This document shows positions 28,844 to 38,500 of a stretch of DNA of 64,000 bases, piece after piece. The notes under the pieces were generated by a model. That model did no database searches. It saw only the letters and a program-made list of their open reading frames with translations, and was not told the origin of the DNA. Position numbers and translations under genes: made by a program. Source of the stretch: Candidatus Peregrinibacteria bacterium (GTDB lineage: Bacteria; Patescibacteriota; Gracilibacteria; Peribacterales; Peribacteraceae); contig JACPXZ010000025.1 of assembly GCA_016196225.1 (NCBI GenBank), positions 1 through 64,000 of the forward strand, in the 5' to 3' direction. Positions within the stretch are counted from its first letter, which is position 1. Each line of letters opens with the position of its first letter.

Positions 28844-30665
28844 TGTTTTGTATGTTGTCAGGAAGAACCTGCTGACGGGAATTTTCCAGCATATGGAAAT
28901 CGCGTGTCAGGATATGCGGGCCAGAAGTCCCCGCATGGGTGAGGTTGGCGATGACGAACTGATCGGGGACATGCGACAGGATACCGACGGTGTACTGCAT
29001 GGTATGAGTGGTGAGGGGGGTGAGAGCATCGATTTGCCACAGGATATGACGTGGGCCAATGAGTCCACCTTGAGCATTTTTTATGCAAACCGCAGTGGGA
29101 TTGAGCATTTCGACAACATCGATATCTTGCATAGCTGCTTCAAAGCGATTTGAGATTTCTATCTCATAGGTTATGGTTCCTCGTTCGCTCCCCGTACAAA
29201 ATTGTAATGTCCATCGATCCAAATCGATCATGGGTTTTGCGGATGCAAGCGTGCTGTATATCCATCCATTGCCATCCCAAACCCAATTGCCACTTCTATC
29301 CGGAGGAAGGATTTTGGCAGCGGTAGAAGTTTTGTCGGTCGATTCTTTTTGAGACTTGTCATCGTCTCCTCCTCCATCACCGGATGTCCCACCGCCGGTT
29401 CCTCCTCCAAAGAATCCGCCACCGCCCGTTGTTCCTCCTGTTCCACCACCGGTTGTCCCGCCACCGCTCCCCCCAATACCTCCTCCTGTTCCACCACCGG
29501 TTCCCCCACTCGTTCCACCACCGGCTCCCCCCGTGGATCCTCCACCGGTTGATCTGCTGTCTTTGATTGGACACGGAAAGATAACGTCAAGAGGGAGGTC
29601 GCATACATGCAAGGGGTCTCGGTATGAGCCATTGTACGTTGCCCATCCTTGACCACCGCTTCCACCGGAGGATCCGAAACCGGGGTACCCACCGGAGTTC
29701 CCACCGTTATTTTTTTTATCCGTTGTATTGTTACCTCCGAGTGGGAGATGAGACGATTGGGGCAATGGGATAGTCGTGGTTGGTTGACATGCGACAGAAG
29801 TCCGTGCCGTATTGGTACGATAAACGCCGTAGGAGTTTTGACTCCCGCTATAGACCTGTGCGCGCCATTCGAGAGAGGCAGGACAGGAGAAAGCCGAAGC
29901 AATGGGCATAATAAACGTAAGGACGCGGGATTCACCGGATCGGAGGGTGAAGTTGGTGCATGTGATCATGCTTCCGCTTATCTGGCAAAAACGGGGAATA
30001 TCCTGGACAGTGAGACCGGACGGGAGCGACATCAGCATGGTGACGAACGCAGCATTGTCGGTGCCGGCATTGGTGACGATTGCGCTTAAAGTCACCGTAT
30101 CACCGGTGATAATCGTTTGAGGGGCCGTCAGATTGATCTGAAGATCCACTCCCTGTCGGTACGATCGATTGGGCGGGTCATAACAGCTGATGCGCGTCGA
30201 GAGAGCAGGACTGATGTTATCACCGGCGAATGTATCCGATGATCCGGCACTTACGCGTGCGGAGCTGGTGATCGTCCGGGGACAAAAGGCGCTATTCGTT
30301 TGGATAAGACGATCAGTGGTGAAGTTGAGCGGAATCGACTGTGAGCCAGGCTGAACAAGGTCATACGTGCAAATGATTTCATTGATGTATTGCTTGCATG
30401 TACTGTGGGAAAAACGGTCGCGCCATCGGATTCCATCCGGGATTGCATACGTCACCTGCACGTTCCGGGCGTAGCCGGATCCGTCATTGGTGAGGATGAT
30501 GGTATAGGTGAAGTCATCGCCGGACTGTACGTCGGTCGGACCAAGGAGGTTTGCTGCAACATATCCACCACCATTGAACCCCGGCGGATATCGAAGTGCC
30601 TCTGCGTTTTGGGGAGTGCAGAGGATAATCAAAACAGCACCGATCAGGAGAAAAGGATGCTTCAT
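28833..30665 (-). CDS. exported DUF11-type repeat protein with Gly/Thr/Ser-rich linker
   Basis: Signal peptide; DUF11-like YTIILTNDGSGYARNVQVTYAIPDGI; low-complexity SGGGSTGGAGGG...; stop codon falls within a dispersed repeat. Confidence 0.8.
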   Translation of the reverse strand: MKHPFLLIGAVLIILCTPQNAEALRYPPGFNGGGYVAANLLGPTDVQSGDDFTYTIILTNDGSGYARNVQVTYAIPDGIRWRDRFSHSTCKQYINEIICTYDLVQPGSQSIPLNFTTDRLIQTNSAFCPRTITSSARVSAGSSDTFAGDNISPALSTRISCYDPPNRSYRQGVDLQINLTAPQTIITGDTVTLSAIVTNAGTDNAAFVTMLMSLPSGLTVQDIPRFCQISGSMITCTNFTLRSGESRVLTFIMPIASAFSCPASLEWRAQVYSGSQNSYGVYRTNTARTSVACQPTTTIPLPQSSHLPLGGNNTTDKKNNGGNSGGYPGFGSSGGSGGQGWATYNGSYRDPLHVCDLPLDVIFPCPIKDSRSTGGGSTGGAGGGTSGGTGGGTGGGIGGSGGGTTGGGTGGTTGGGGFFGGGTGGGTSGDGGGDDDKSQKESTDKTSTAAKILPPDRSGNWVWDGNGWIYSTLASAKPMIDLDRWTLQFCTGSERGTITYEIEISNRFEAAMQDIDVVEMLNPTAVCIKNAQGGLIGPRHILWQIDALTPLTTHTMQYTVGILSHVPDQFVIANLTHAGTSGPHILTRDFHMLENSRQQVLPDNIQNMSP

Positions 30666-30905
30666 AAAGAGGATGAGTACTATGCATTATTTATTGAAAT
30701 ATGTCAAGTATTCTAGACATGCTATTCAATGAAGAATTCTTGGGAGAATTAGCTACAATGAACATCCTCACGTTATTGAGTAGAATCTTTTTTTATCTAA
30801 TGATTAGGTGTCGGTCGATCAACTTTCAGCGAACAAAGGGGAGGTATTGGATTATGTATGAGAATCCGAAGAGAGGGTTCTGGTAAGATTGTGATGCTTG
30901 GGGAG

Positions 30906-30925
30906 CCTGCCTGCCGGCAGGCAGG
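30906..30925. repeat. perfect 20-bp palindrome
   Basis: CCTGCCTGCCGGCAGGCAGG. Confidence 0.92.
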
Positions 30926-31007
30926 TAGCCCCCGCAGTAGACACTTCGTATCACTGCAGGGCAAGTAAGTGGTTGTGGATTAAAGATCTGATAAACTTTG
31001 TGGTGCT

Positions 31008-31082
31008 TGGGGAGTAGCCAAGTGGTACGGCAGCGGACTTTGGATCCGCCATGCGGGGGTTCGAATCCCTCCTCCCCAGCCA
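31008..31082 (+). tRNA. tRNA-Gln(TTG), CCA encoded
   Basis: TGGGGAGTAGCCAAGTGGTACGGCAGCGGACTTTGGATCCGCCATGCGGGGGTTCGAATCCCTCCTCCCCAGCCA. Confidence 0.96.
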
Positions 31083-31125
31083 TTCTGCTTCGCAAGCTTC
31101 GCAGAATTGGCTATGATCGCCCGCT

Positions 31126-31362
31126 ATGTTTCACGTATATCTTCTCCGGAGCATCAAAAATCCAGAAATGACCTACGTTGGATTCACAACGAAGGATATT
31201 CGCGAACGCATGGAGGAACACAATCGTGGCCTCACAAAAACGACTGCGCCGCATATTCCATGGTCGATCGAAACGGTTGTTTCGTTTCGAGATTTGAAAA
31301 AGGCGCAGGAGTTTGAACAGTATTTACACGTCGTTCGCGAACGACGTGGCCAGCCACACTAA
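31126..31362 (+). CDS. GIY-YIG endonuclease family protein, C-terminus replaced by palindrome-encoded residues
   Basis: FHVYLLRSIKNPEMTYVGFTTKDIRERMEEHNRG; ends HVVRERRGQPH. Confidence 0.85.
   Translation: MFHVYLLRSIKNPEMTYVGFTTKDIRERMEEHNRGLTKTTAPHIPWSIETVVSFRDLKKAQEFEQYLHVVRERRGQPH
31327..31348. repeat. perfect 22-bp palindrome, second copy at 59182-59203
   Basis: CACGTCGTTCGCGAACGACGTG. Confidence 0.95.
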
Positions 31363-31368
31363 GCGTGG

Positions 31369-32046
31369 TTATTTCTCCTCATCCTCATCCTTTGCCGGCG
31401 CGAAGGTGGCATCCACAACGATCCCGTCAGGGAGGGATTCGACACCGACCGAGTACTCTTCTCCGTTTTTAATGTTTTTAACGAGTTCCAGAATCATCTC
31501 CGGCGCAAGAATCATTCTGCCCCTTCCGAATCCAAAACATGTTCCTTCTCCCACGAGCTCTTGTGTGGGTTCTTCACCTGGCTTTTCAGATTCTTTGGTG
31601 ATGACCTCTTGCTCGCCTATGATAACGGGTAGACCGAGACAACTGAGCGATGCGCGGAATGTACCATCGATGATGAGATATTTTCCATCTTTGCTAACGC
31701 AGAGAGTCACTGTACGTTCCGTGACGACCTCCTCATCATCCACTATTTTAGTGTCTTTGACGAGGATCGAGGACGGGGAACCGAGAGGGATTTTTCCTTT
31801 TCGTTCCCATAAATACGGCACTTCTTCTGCCTCCTTTTCCTTTTTTTCAGGGCTCGATGCATTACTGTTTTGAGCCGCTGCTGGAGGGGGGGCGCTATTT
31901 TTGGGAGGCGCGACAGGCGCAGGAGGAACGCAACCCGAGAGAACGGCCAATGCGAGTGCTCTTTTTATAACACTTGATACGACTCCAGGTTTTACGAGTG
32001 GATATACAGGTTTTGAAACTTCAGGAATATTTTCTAATGCAGGCAT
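31369..32046 (-). CDS. hypothetical Pro/Ala-rich protein, possible lipoprotein
   Basis: 225-aa ORF with ALALAVLSGCVPPAPVAPP lipobox-like sequence. Confidence 0.6.
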   Translation of the reverse strand: MPALENIPEVSKPVYPLVKPGVVSSVIKRALALAVLSGCVPPAPVAPPKNSAPPPAAAQNSNASSPEKKEKEAEEVPYLWERKGKIPLGSPSSILVKDTKIVDDEEVVTERTVTLCVSKDGKYLIIDGTFRASLSCLGLPVIIGEQEVITKESEKPGEEPTQELVGEGTCFGFGRGRMILAPEMILELVKNIKNGEEYSVGVESLPDGIVVDATFAPAKDEDEEK

Positions 32047-32131
32047 ACGTGGGATTCTCCTCTTTCAAAAATGGGATTGCAAGAGCTACATTTTGCTTGC
32101 AATAGAGCCGTTCTTCCCTACACTCCCCTTC

Positions 32132-32446
32132 GTGTTTGCTGTCGTTAATATTGCCGGCTTTCAGGAAAAGGTACAGAAAGGGGACAAACTGAAGGTTCCT
32201 TTATTGCAAGGGGAGCCGGGGACGAACCTCACGTTTGCAGACGTTCTTCTCCTTTGCAAAGAGGGGAATGAAGTGGTGATCGGGACGCCGACGGTTAAAG
32301 GCGCGAGTGTGGAAGTCGCGATTCGAAAACATGGAAAAACGGATAAGGTTCTTGTCTATAAAATGCACCGCCGCAAGCGCTACCGGAGGACCCGCGGACA
32401 TCGGCAAACGTTTACGGAGATTGAGGTGACGGGGATCAACGCGTAG
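32132..32446 (+). CDS. rplU: 50S ribosomal protein L21 (GTG start)
   Basis: FAVVNIAGFQEKVQKGDKLKVPLL...IGTPTVKGASVEVAIRKHGKTDKVLVYKMHRRKRYRRTRGHRQTFTEIEV. Confidence 0.92.
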   Translation: MFAVVNIAGFQEKVQKGDKLKVPLLQGEPGTNLTFADVLLLCKEGNEVVIGTPTVKGASVEVAIRKHGKTDKVLVYKMHRRKRYRRTRGHRQTFTEIEVTGINA

Positions 32447-33485
32447 AACGGAGTTCTTGGAAGAGTTTTAATATCACGCCCATATTCTGCATGCAGGCAA
32501 TGGTTTCGGCATACCGTTCGTGTATGTGAAATAAATGATGAAGGTAACTCTTGGTGTGTGTTCGACTTAATGGTGATGGCGAATCGGGATCAATGGGGGA
32601 GTGATCGTCCCGGTATTCTTGTTTGATAATCCGGATCGTTGAACCATCAGAGAGATGGAGTGTCCCGTGCCGCGCTTCGCGCATGGGGAGAACGCAATCG
32701 AACATGTCGATGCCTTTTGCGATGCAGTGTTTCAGTTGCGATAATCGGCCGACACCCATGAGGTAACGGGGGGCTGCGGTCGGCAATAGAGGAGTGATGC
32801 ATTCAAGGACGCCATACATCTCCGTTTCGGATTCGCCGACAGCCAGCCCACCGATTGCGTATCCATCGAATCCGATGGCCATAAGCTCCTCTGTACATTT
32901 TTCGCGCAGGTCCCTTTCAAGTCCCCCTTGGACAATACCAAAGAGGAGATTTTTATTCGATAACTTTTTTTGCCATTCCTTGCACTCCTTTGCCCATCGA
33001 AGCGTCCGATCCACTGCTTCGATCAATCGCTTGCGAGGGGCGGTGGAGGGGGGACAGTCGTCAAAACACATAATGATATCGGACCCTAATGTATGTTGAA
33101 TCTTCATTGCTTCTTCGGGACCCAGGAAGAGCGGTGCCCCATCGATGTGGGACTGGAAGTGCACACCATGCGGTTCGATCCGCAACCGGTGCCGGAGAGA
33201 AAAGACTTGGAATCCTCCCGAATCCGTGAGGATGGGTTTATCCCAGCCGATGAATGAATGCAGTCCTCCTGCATCTCGAACGATGTTTTCGCCCGGTCGA
33301 AGATGAAGGTGATAGGTATTGCAGAGGAGAATCTGCGCTCCAAGCTGATGAAGATCATTTAAGGTGATTCCTCGCATCGCGCCACCTGTTGCGACCGGCA
33401 GGAAAAAGGGCGTTTGGATATCGCCATGAGCAGTATGGAGTGTCCCATGTCTTGAAGACGATGGTATGGCATGCAATGTAAACAT
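32436..33485 (-). CDS. tgt: queuine tRNA-ribosyltransferase-like protein lacking zinc-site cysteines
   Basis: FFLPVATGGAMRGIT, LTDSGGFQVFSL, GGLAVGES, RYLMGVG; DPDSPSPLSRTHTKSYLHHL in place of DPxCxCxxC. Confidence 0.93.
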   Translation of the reverse strand: MFTLHAIPSSSRHGTLHTAHGDIQTPFFLPVATGGAMRGITLNDLHQLGAQILLCNTYHLHLRPGENIVRDAGGLHSFIGWDKPILTDSGGFQVFSLRHRLRIEPHGVHFQSHIDGAPLFLGPEEAMKIQHTLGSDIIMCFDDCPPSTAPRKRLIEAVDRTLRWAKECKEWQKKLSNKNLLFGIVQGGLERDLREKCTEELMAIGFDGYAIGGLAVGESETEMYGVLECITPLLPTAAPRYLMGVGRLSQLKHCIAKGIDMFDCVLPMREARHGTLHLSDGSTIRIIKQEYRDDHSPIDPDSPSPLSRTHTKSYLHHLFHIHERYAETIACMQNMGVILKLFQELRSTR

Positions 33486-33525
33486 TGTTGAACAGGGGAT
33501 TTTAACTTGCAGAAGCAGTGTAATT

Positions 33526-34011
33526 ATGAACAAATCACTTGTACAGATTGGGGGCGTAACCCATACTGTCCTATGTTTTACCCTTTTCCTCCATTTTCCT
33601 ATGACGGTGTCTTGTTGCTCACTCCCCAAGGATGCAAAGGGAGTTTCTACGTGGGTGCTGCGCAGTACCTTCGGTTTGGCTCTGGTTTTTATCGGAGTCA
33701 AACATTTAATGATGGTGGATTCGTTCGCCGGTTTTGTTGCGCAGGATCTTGGTGTCCTCTCGCCACTCGGTGAACTCTGGGCATATGTGTATTCCATTCT
33801 TCTTGTGGTTGGCGGCGTTCTTTTTGTGTTGGATATTCATCGGGACAAAGCGGCATGGGCTGCAGGAGTGGCACTCGGATCTATTGTTGTCGGTATGCTC
33901 CTAAAGCCGTTGCTTGGAGGAGTAGAACTCGGCTCCGTGATGCCGGCAGTCCACAATACATGGATTTGGTTACTGGTGTACGGATATATCGTTTGCTGCA
34001 ACAGTAAATAG
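33526..34011 (+). CDS. multi-TM membrane protein, unknown function (DoxX-like)
   Basis: Four hydrophobic segments; STWVLRSTFGLALVFIGVKHLMMVDSF. Confidence 0.6.
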   Translation: MNKSLVQIGGVTHTVLCFTLFLHFPMTVSCCSLPKDAKGVSTWVLRSTFGLALVFIGVKHLMMVDSFAGFVAQDLGVLSPLGELWAYVYSILLVVGGVLFVLDIHRDKAAWAAGVALGSIVVGMLLKPLLGGVELGSVMPAVHNTWIWLLVYGYIVCCNSK

Positions 34012-34027
34012 AGTTGTTTTTCAATGC

Positions 34028-34066
34028 TTCCCTCCCCCTTGAGGGGAGGGTCCGGGAGAGGGGGTC
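34028..34066 (+). repeat. three-armed palindromic element, copy e
   Basis: ttccctcccccttgaggggagggtccgggagagggggtc. Confidence 0.88.
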
Positions 34067-34184
34067 AAAGAATATTTGCCCCTCTTTTTTACCCGCGCAC
34101 CAGTCGCTTCGCTCCGATGCGGGGTTACGCCAATAGGAGATATGTTGGTTCCTGTAAGGAGTTCTCACGGGATGTTTCAGGGCT

Positions 34185-34778
34185 TCACTTCTTAATAATC
34201 CGATCAATCAACCCATAATCAAGGGCTTCCTTTGCAGTCATGAATTTGTCACGCTCGGTGTCTCGTTCGATATCGGAGAGTTTTTTGCCCGTGTGTTTTG
34301 CGAGGAGGGTATTTAAAAGTCCTTTGGTCTTGATGATGTGATCAGCATGGATGGCAATATCCGTAGCCTGTCCTTCTGCTCCCCCCAATGGCTGGTGAAT
34401 CATGATTTCGGCATGTTCAAGTGCAAAGCGTTTACCTTTGGCGCCTCCCATGAGGATGACGGCCGCGCCGCTGGCGGCCATGCCGAGACAAACCGTCGAA
34501 ATATCCGGCTGTACATGCTGCATGGTATCGTACATGGCGAGAGTGGAACTTACTTGTCCTCCGGGAGAGTTGACGTAGAGGGTGATGTCCTTTTTTGGGT
34601 CTTCTTTTTCGAGGAAGAGGAGCTGTGCGATAATGGAATTAGAAACGTCGTCATTGATCGCGGTTCCGAGAAAAACAATGCGTTCTTCGAGAAGTCTGGA
34701 GTAAATGTCATAGACGCGTTCACCAAATTGAGTTTTCTCGATGACGGTCGGAATGATAAAGTTTTTGATGGGAGCCAT
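34185..34778 (-). CDS. clpP: ATP-dependent Clp protease proteolytic subunit
   Basis: [62 protein letters not shown]. Confidence 0.96.
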   Translation of the reverse strand: MAPIKNFIIPTVIEKTQFGERVYDIYSRLLEERIVFLGTAINDDVSNSIIAQLLFLEKEDPKKDITLYVNSPGGQVSSTLAMYDTMQHVQPDISTVCLGMAASGAAVILMGGAKGKRFALEHAEIMIHQPLGGAEGQATDIAIHADHIIKTKGLLNTLLAKHTGKKLSDIERDTERDKFMTAKEALDYGLIDRIIKK

Positions 34779-34849
34779 ACCGATAGTATACCGTTTTTTC
34801 CGGGGGCTCGATACTGGCACGTATCTTAAAAATATTTCACAATGGATGT

Positions 34850-35674
34850 ATGTCGAAGAAACTTATTGTTATCCTTGGGCCAACCGCATCAGGGAAGACC
34901 GAGTTTTCGATAAATATTGCAAGGCTATTAAATAATTCCCTCCCCCTTGGGGGGAGGGTTAGAGAGAGGGGGTCTAAAAAATTCAATATCGAAATCATTA
35001 ACGCTGATTCTCGCCAGTTATACAAATACATGGATATCGGGACGGCGAAAATTTCGACGAAGGAGATGCAAGGAGTTCCGCATCATCTTTTTTCGGTTCT
35101 TGGTCCCAAGGAAAAAGTGACCGTTGGGTGGTACAAAGAGAAGGCGGAACGGGTGATTGAGGATGTTCTTGCTCGTGGCAATATTCCCATCCTTGTCGGC
35201 GGTTCCATGTTATATATCAGCGCGATCACGGATGGCTATGTGTTCACGGGGAAGGGGGGCAAAAGGGCGACTCCCGTTCCATATGATCTTTACATGATCG
35301 GCATGGATATTCCACGACCGCTCCTCTATCGCCGAATCAATGAACGGACAAAAACACTTTTAGAATCCGGATGGATTGGAGAGGTACAAAGACTCTTGGG
35401 GATGGGATATACCGTGAACGATCCCGGGCTTAAGAGTCACGGGTATCGTGAAATCGCTGATGCGATTTTAAATCATCAATCACCCGTCACACAATTACCG
35501 ATAATCTCCGCCAAAATACGACAGTACGCCAAACGGCAGATGACCTGGTGGCGACATGACGAGCGGATCCGATGGATTAATCCTGTTGGTCTTCCTCGAT
35601 CTCTTCCTGAAGATCTGCGAGCTTTTTGTGAGTCTTCTCTTCGACGCGGACATACTCATTCACCGGTTCCATAA
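34850..35674 (+). CDS. miaA: tRNA dimethylallyltransferase
   Basis: [39 protein letters not shown]; in-frame repeat insertion [14 protein letters not shown]. Confidence 0.94.
   Translation: MSKKLIVILGPTASGKTEFSINIARLLNNSLPLGGRVRERGSKKFNIEIINADSRQLYKYMDIGTAKISTKEMQGVPHHLFSVLGPKEKVTVGWYKEKAERVIEDVLARGNIPILVGGSMLYISAITDGYVFTGKGGKRATPVPYDLYMIGMDIPRPLLYRRINERTKTLLESGWIGEVQRLLGMGYTVNDPGLKSHGYREIADAILNHQSPVTQLPIISAKIRQYAKRQMTWWRHDERIRWINPVGLPRSLPEDLRAFCESSLRRGHTHSPVP
34936..34974 (+). repeat. three-armed palindromic element, copy f, inside miaA
   Basis: ttccctcccccttggggggagggttagagagagggggtc. Confidence 0.9.
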
Positions 35675-35715
35675 CAGAGTCGGGATTGTGGTTGGACATA
35701 AGGAGAAAGGAATGA

Positions 35716-36108
35716 TTAGAACTTGAATACATCATGATGCTCCTCAAGGCGTTCCTTCATCTGGAGAAGCGTCGCGAGCATATTTTCGTACTGGGGACAC
35801 TCATTAGGGGTTTGCTTGGAGCGGAAGTATTCCTCGATCTTGCGGACAAGATCGACCATGTTGACCAGGGCCAAATCGACCTTGCCTTGGAGAGCCTCGG
35901 GTAATTTTTCGTAGATGTCTTTATTAAGGAATGAATCCGGGACATATGGATCAATTTTCTTTTCATCAATGAGTTTGATCAAGTCATGGAGGAACTTTTC
36001 TAATGTTGGATCCATTGTTCCTGTAAGGGGAGTCCCCGCGTGCTGTTGTTGTTCAAGGGGAAGATCCTGCGCCTTTGCAACTTTTTGTGCGAAAGAGTCG
36101 GCAATCAT
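35716..36108 (-). CDS. hypothetical protein
   Basis: MIADSFAQKVAKAQDLPLEQQQ...; 4-bp overlap with the upstream minus-strand gene. Confidence 0.6.
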   Translation of the reverse strand: MIADSFAQKVAKAQDLPLEQQQHAGTPLTGTMDPTLEKFLHDLIKLIDEKKIDPYVPDSFLNKDIYEKLPEALQGKVDLALVNMVDLVRKIEEYFRSKQTPNECPQYENMLATLLQMKERLEEHHDVFKF

Positions 36109-36497
36109 AGTGTCGGAGCGTACAAGAGAAGAAGAATCCCGATGATCGTTGCGGCAAGGCCGCCGATAAAAGGTATGCTGCTTTTGGCAAGCATCGCTGT
36201 GCGTGCATCTCGTGGGAGGTCGGGATACCAACAGTAGAGAAGTCCTTTAAGGGCGCCCATCCAGGCAAAGAGTTTGACGAGGCCATGCATTTTTGTGGGG
36301 AGGGGACCAAGATCTGGATTTTCCAGAAGGACGAAAAAACAGAGGATCAAAAAGAGAGCGCCAATCGTGCGCATCCAGAGATCATCTTTGAGTGCCTTTT
36401 GCATCCAATGCACGGTTTTTTGGGGGGAAAGCAGCATGGGGAGACCAAAGAGGAGCTCAAGAATGCCCATGATGTATGCGAATGTGGAAAGGGTCAT
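36105..36497 (-). CDS. small membrane protein, unknown function
   Basis: MTLSTFAYIMGILELLFGLPMLLS..., 3-4 TM segments. Confidence 0.65.
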   Translation of the reverse strand: MTLSTFAYIMGILELLFGLPMLLSPQKTVHWMQKALKDDLWMRTIGALFLILCFFVLLENPDLGPLPTKMHGLVKLFAWMGALKGLLYCWYPDLPRDARTAMLAKSSIPFIGGLAATIIGILLLLYAPTL

Positions 36498-36517
36498 AGG
36501 TCCATTATACTTGGGGT

Positions 36518-38500
36518 GTGCCAGATTTGAAAATGCCACTTGCGCAGGTGCTCCGTACGACACAGAAGTACCTTGATGCACTCCGGGAGATTGGTATTAC
36601 GACGGTGGAAGATTTATTGCTGTATCTTCCGCGCACTCATGAGGATTTGAGTACGATGAGTACGCTCCAGAGCGCCCCTTTGAATGAAAAAATAACCGTA
36701 CGAGGGAGGGTTTGTCATCTTAAGAGAGTGTTTACAAGGGGACGTAAACAACTGATTCGGGCGATTTTTATCGACGGTGACGATAATCGTGCGGAAGTCA
36801 TCTGGTTTAACCAACCGCATATCATGCGTATGCTCAAGGAAGGCGATGAGGTCGCTCTGACGGGTAAAATCATAGAAAAAGGATCTGTATTACAAATAGT
36901 GAGTCCGCAGTTTGAAAAAGGGGGAGATCGCCCTCTTATTCATGCCGGTCGCCTGGTCCCGATCTACCCAGAGCATGATGTTATGAGCACAAAATGGTTA
37001 CGGGAAAAGATGATGCTCGTTAAATTTGCGATCGACGTATTGCCGGAGACGTTGCCGGAGGAGGTTGTCCGTGAGGAAGCCATACTCTCGCGTAGAGATG
37101 CGATCCGAACGCTCCATTTTCCTGAGGATCCCGCAGAGGTCGAGCGCGCGCGGGATCGCGTCGCATTTGAGGCAATGTATCGGATTCAGGAGAGTGCTCT
37201 TCTCAAAAAGAAGGAGTGGCAAGCTTCGGTACAAGATCGTCTGAAGATCCCCATGGATACGGATCTTGTGAAGAAGTTTTTTTCGTCCTTGAAGTTTGTA
37301 CCGACCAATGCGCAAAAAATTGCGATGTACGAAATTTTGAAGGATATGGAAAGCGGACGACCCATGTCGCGATTGCTCGAAGGAGATGTCGGATCGGGTA
37401 AGACGCTCGTCGCAACTGTCGTATTGGCGAATGTCATTAAACACGGCGGACAATGTGCATTCATGGTGCCTACCGAAGTGCTTGCCAAACAACATGCGGA
37501 AACCATCACAAAACTTCTGCTTACCGTCTATGATTCACCAATGAGCGTTGCTCTGCTCACGGGTTCTGTTCCGGAATCGGAAGTGCGGAGGATAAAGTTG
37601 GGATTGGGTAATGGGACGATTGATCTGGTGATCGGAACACATGCGCTGATTGAAGACGACGTTCGGTTTAAAAATTTGTGTTTTGTGGTGATTGACGAAC
37701 AACACCGATTTGGCGTCGTGCAAAGAGAATGTCTTACTGCAAAAGGCACTCCGCATGTGCTCCATATGACGGCGACGCCTATCCCACGAACACTCGCACT
37801 TACGGCATACGGACATCACGATCTCTCCGTCCTTACCGAAAAACCGCTCGATCGTCCGTTGATTCATACCAAAGTCGTAAAACCGCGCGATCGAAAAAAG
37901 GTAGAGTTATTTATTGATCGAGAAATTGAAAAGGGAAGGCAAGTGTTTGTGATTTGTCCTCTTATTGAACATAAGGATGATCGTAAATCCGTTGAAGAAG
38001 AATTTACGCGTTTACAGAATGTTTTTCCTCATCGGCGTATTGCGATGCTTCATGGAAGGATGGCATCACGAGAAAAGGAGGACGTCATGCGGATGTTCAA
38101 AGAATGCAAAAGCGATCTCCTGGTATCCACATCGGTCATCGAGGTGGGGATTGATATTCCCAATGCGTCGATTATGCTTATCGAAGGAGCAGAACGATTT
38201 GGATTATCGCAGTTACATCAATTTCGGGGACGGGTTGGGAGAGGGGTTCATGCAAGTTATTGTTTTTTATGCGGGTCTCGATCCGAAAAGGCGGGATCAA
38301 TACGCCTGAAGGCGATGGAAGAATGTAACGATGGATTTAAATTAGCGGAGATTGATCTCAAGTTGCGGGGGCCGGGGGAGCTTTATGGGGTCCGACAAAG
38401 CGGGGTACCGGAAGGTGCGCTAATTCATTTGTTGAACCCAGAACTTGTCGTGCGTGCGCGGCGGGCGGCAGAAAAATACTTGTTTTTCTGCGGGCGATAA
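36518..38500 (+). CDS. recG: ATP-dependent DNA helicase RecG
   Basis: RLLEGDVGSGKTLVA, VIDEQHRFGVVQR, MTATPIPRTLALT, QFRGRVGRG; stop codon lies inside a foldback element. Confidence 0.97.
   Translation: MPDLKMPLAQVLRTTQKYLDALREIGITTVEDLLLYLPRTHEDLSTMSTLQSAPLNEKITVRGRVCHLKRVFTRGRKQLIRAIFIDGDDNRAEVIWFNQPHIMRMLKEGDEVALTGKIIEKGSVLQIVSPQFEKGGDRPLIHAGRLVPIYPEHDVMSTKWLREKMMLVKFAIDVLPETLPEEVVREEAILSRRDAIRTLHFPEDPAEVERARDRVAFEAMYRIQESALLKKKEWQASVQDRLKIPMDTDLVKKFFSSLKFVPTNAQKIAMYEILKDMESGRPMSRLLEGDVGSGKTLVATVVLANVIKHGGQCAFMVPTEVLAKQHAETITKLLLTVYDSPMSVALLTGSVPESEVRRIKLGLGNGTIDLVIGTHALIEDDVRFKNLCFVVIDEQHRFGVVQRECLTAKGTPHVLHMTATPIPRTLALTAYGHHDLSVLTEKPLDRPLIHTKVVKPRDRKKVELFIDREIEKGRQVFVICPLIEHKDDRKSVEEEFTRLQNVFPHRRIAMLHGRMASREKEDVMRMFKECKSDLLVSTSVIEVGIDIPNASIMLIEGAERFGLSQLHQFRGRVGRGVHASYCFLCGSRSEKAGSIRLKAMEECNDGFKLAEIDLKLRGPGELYGVRQSGVPEGALIHLLNPELVVRARRAAEKYLFFCGR

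Noticed and set aside
29355-29655. CCACCGGTTCCTCC-like periodic repeat resembling a CRISPR array or minisatellite
   Set aside because: It is the codon-level repeat of the Gly/Thr/Ser-rich linker of the DUF11 protein; there are no uniform repeats with unique spacers.
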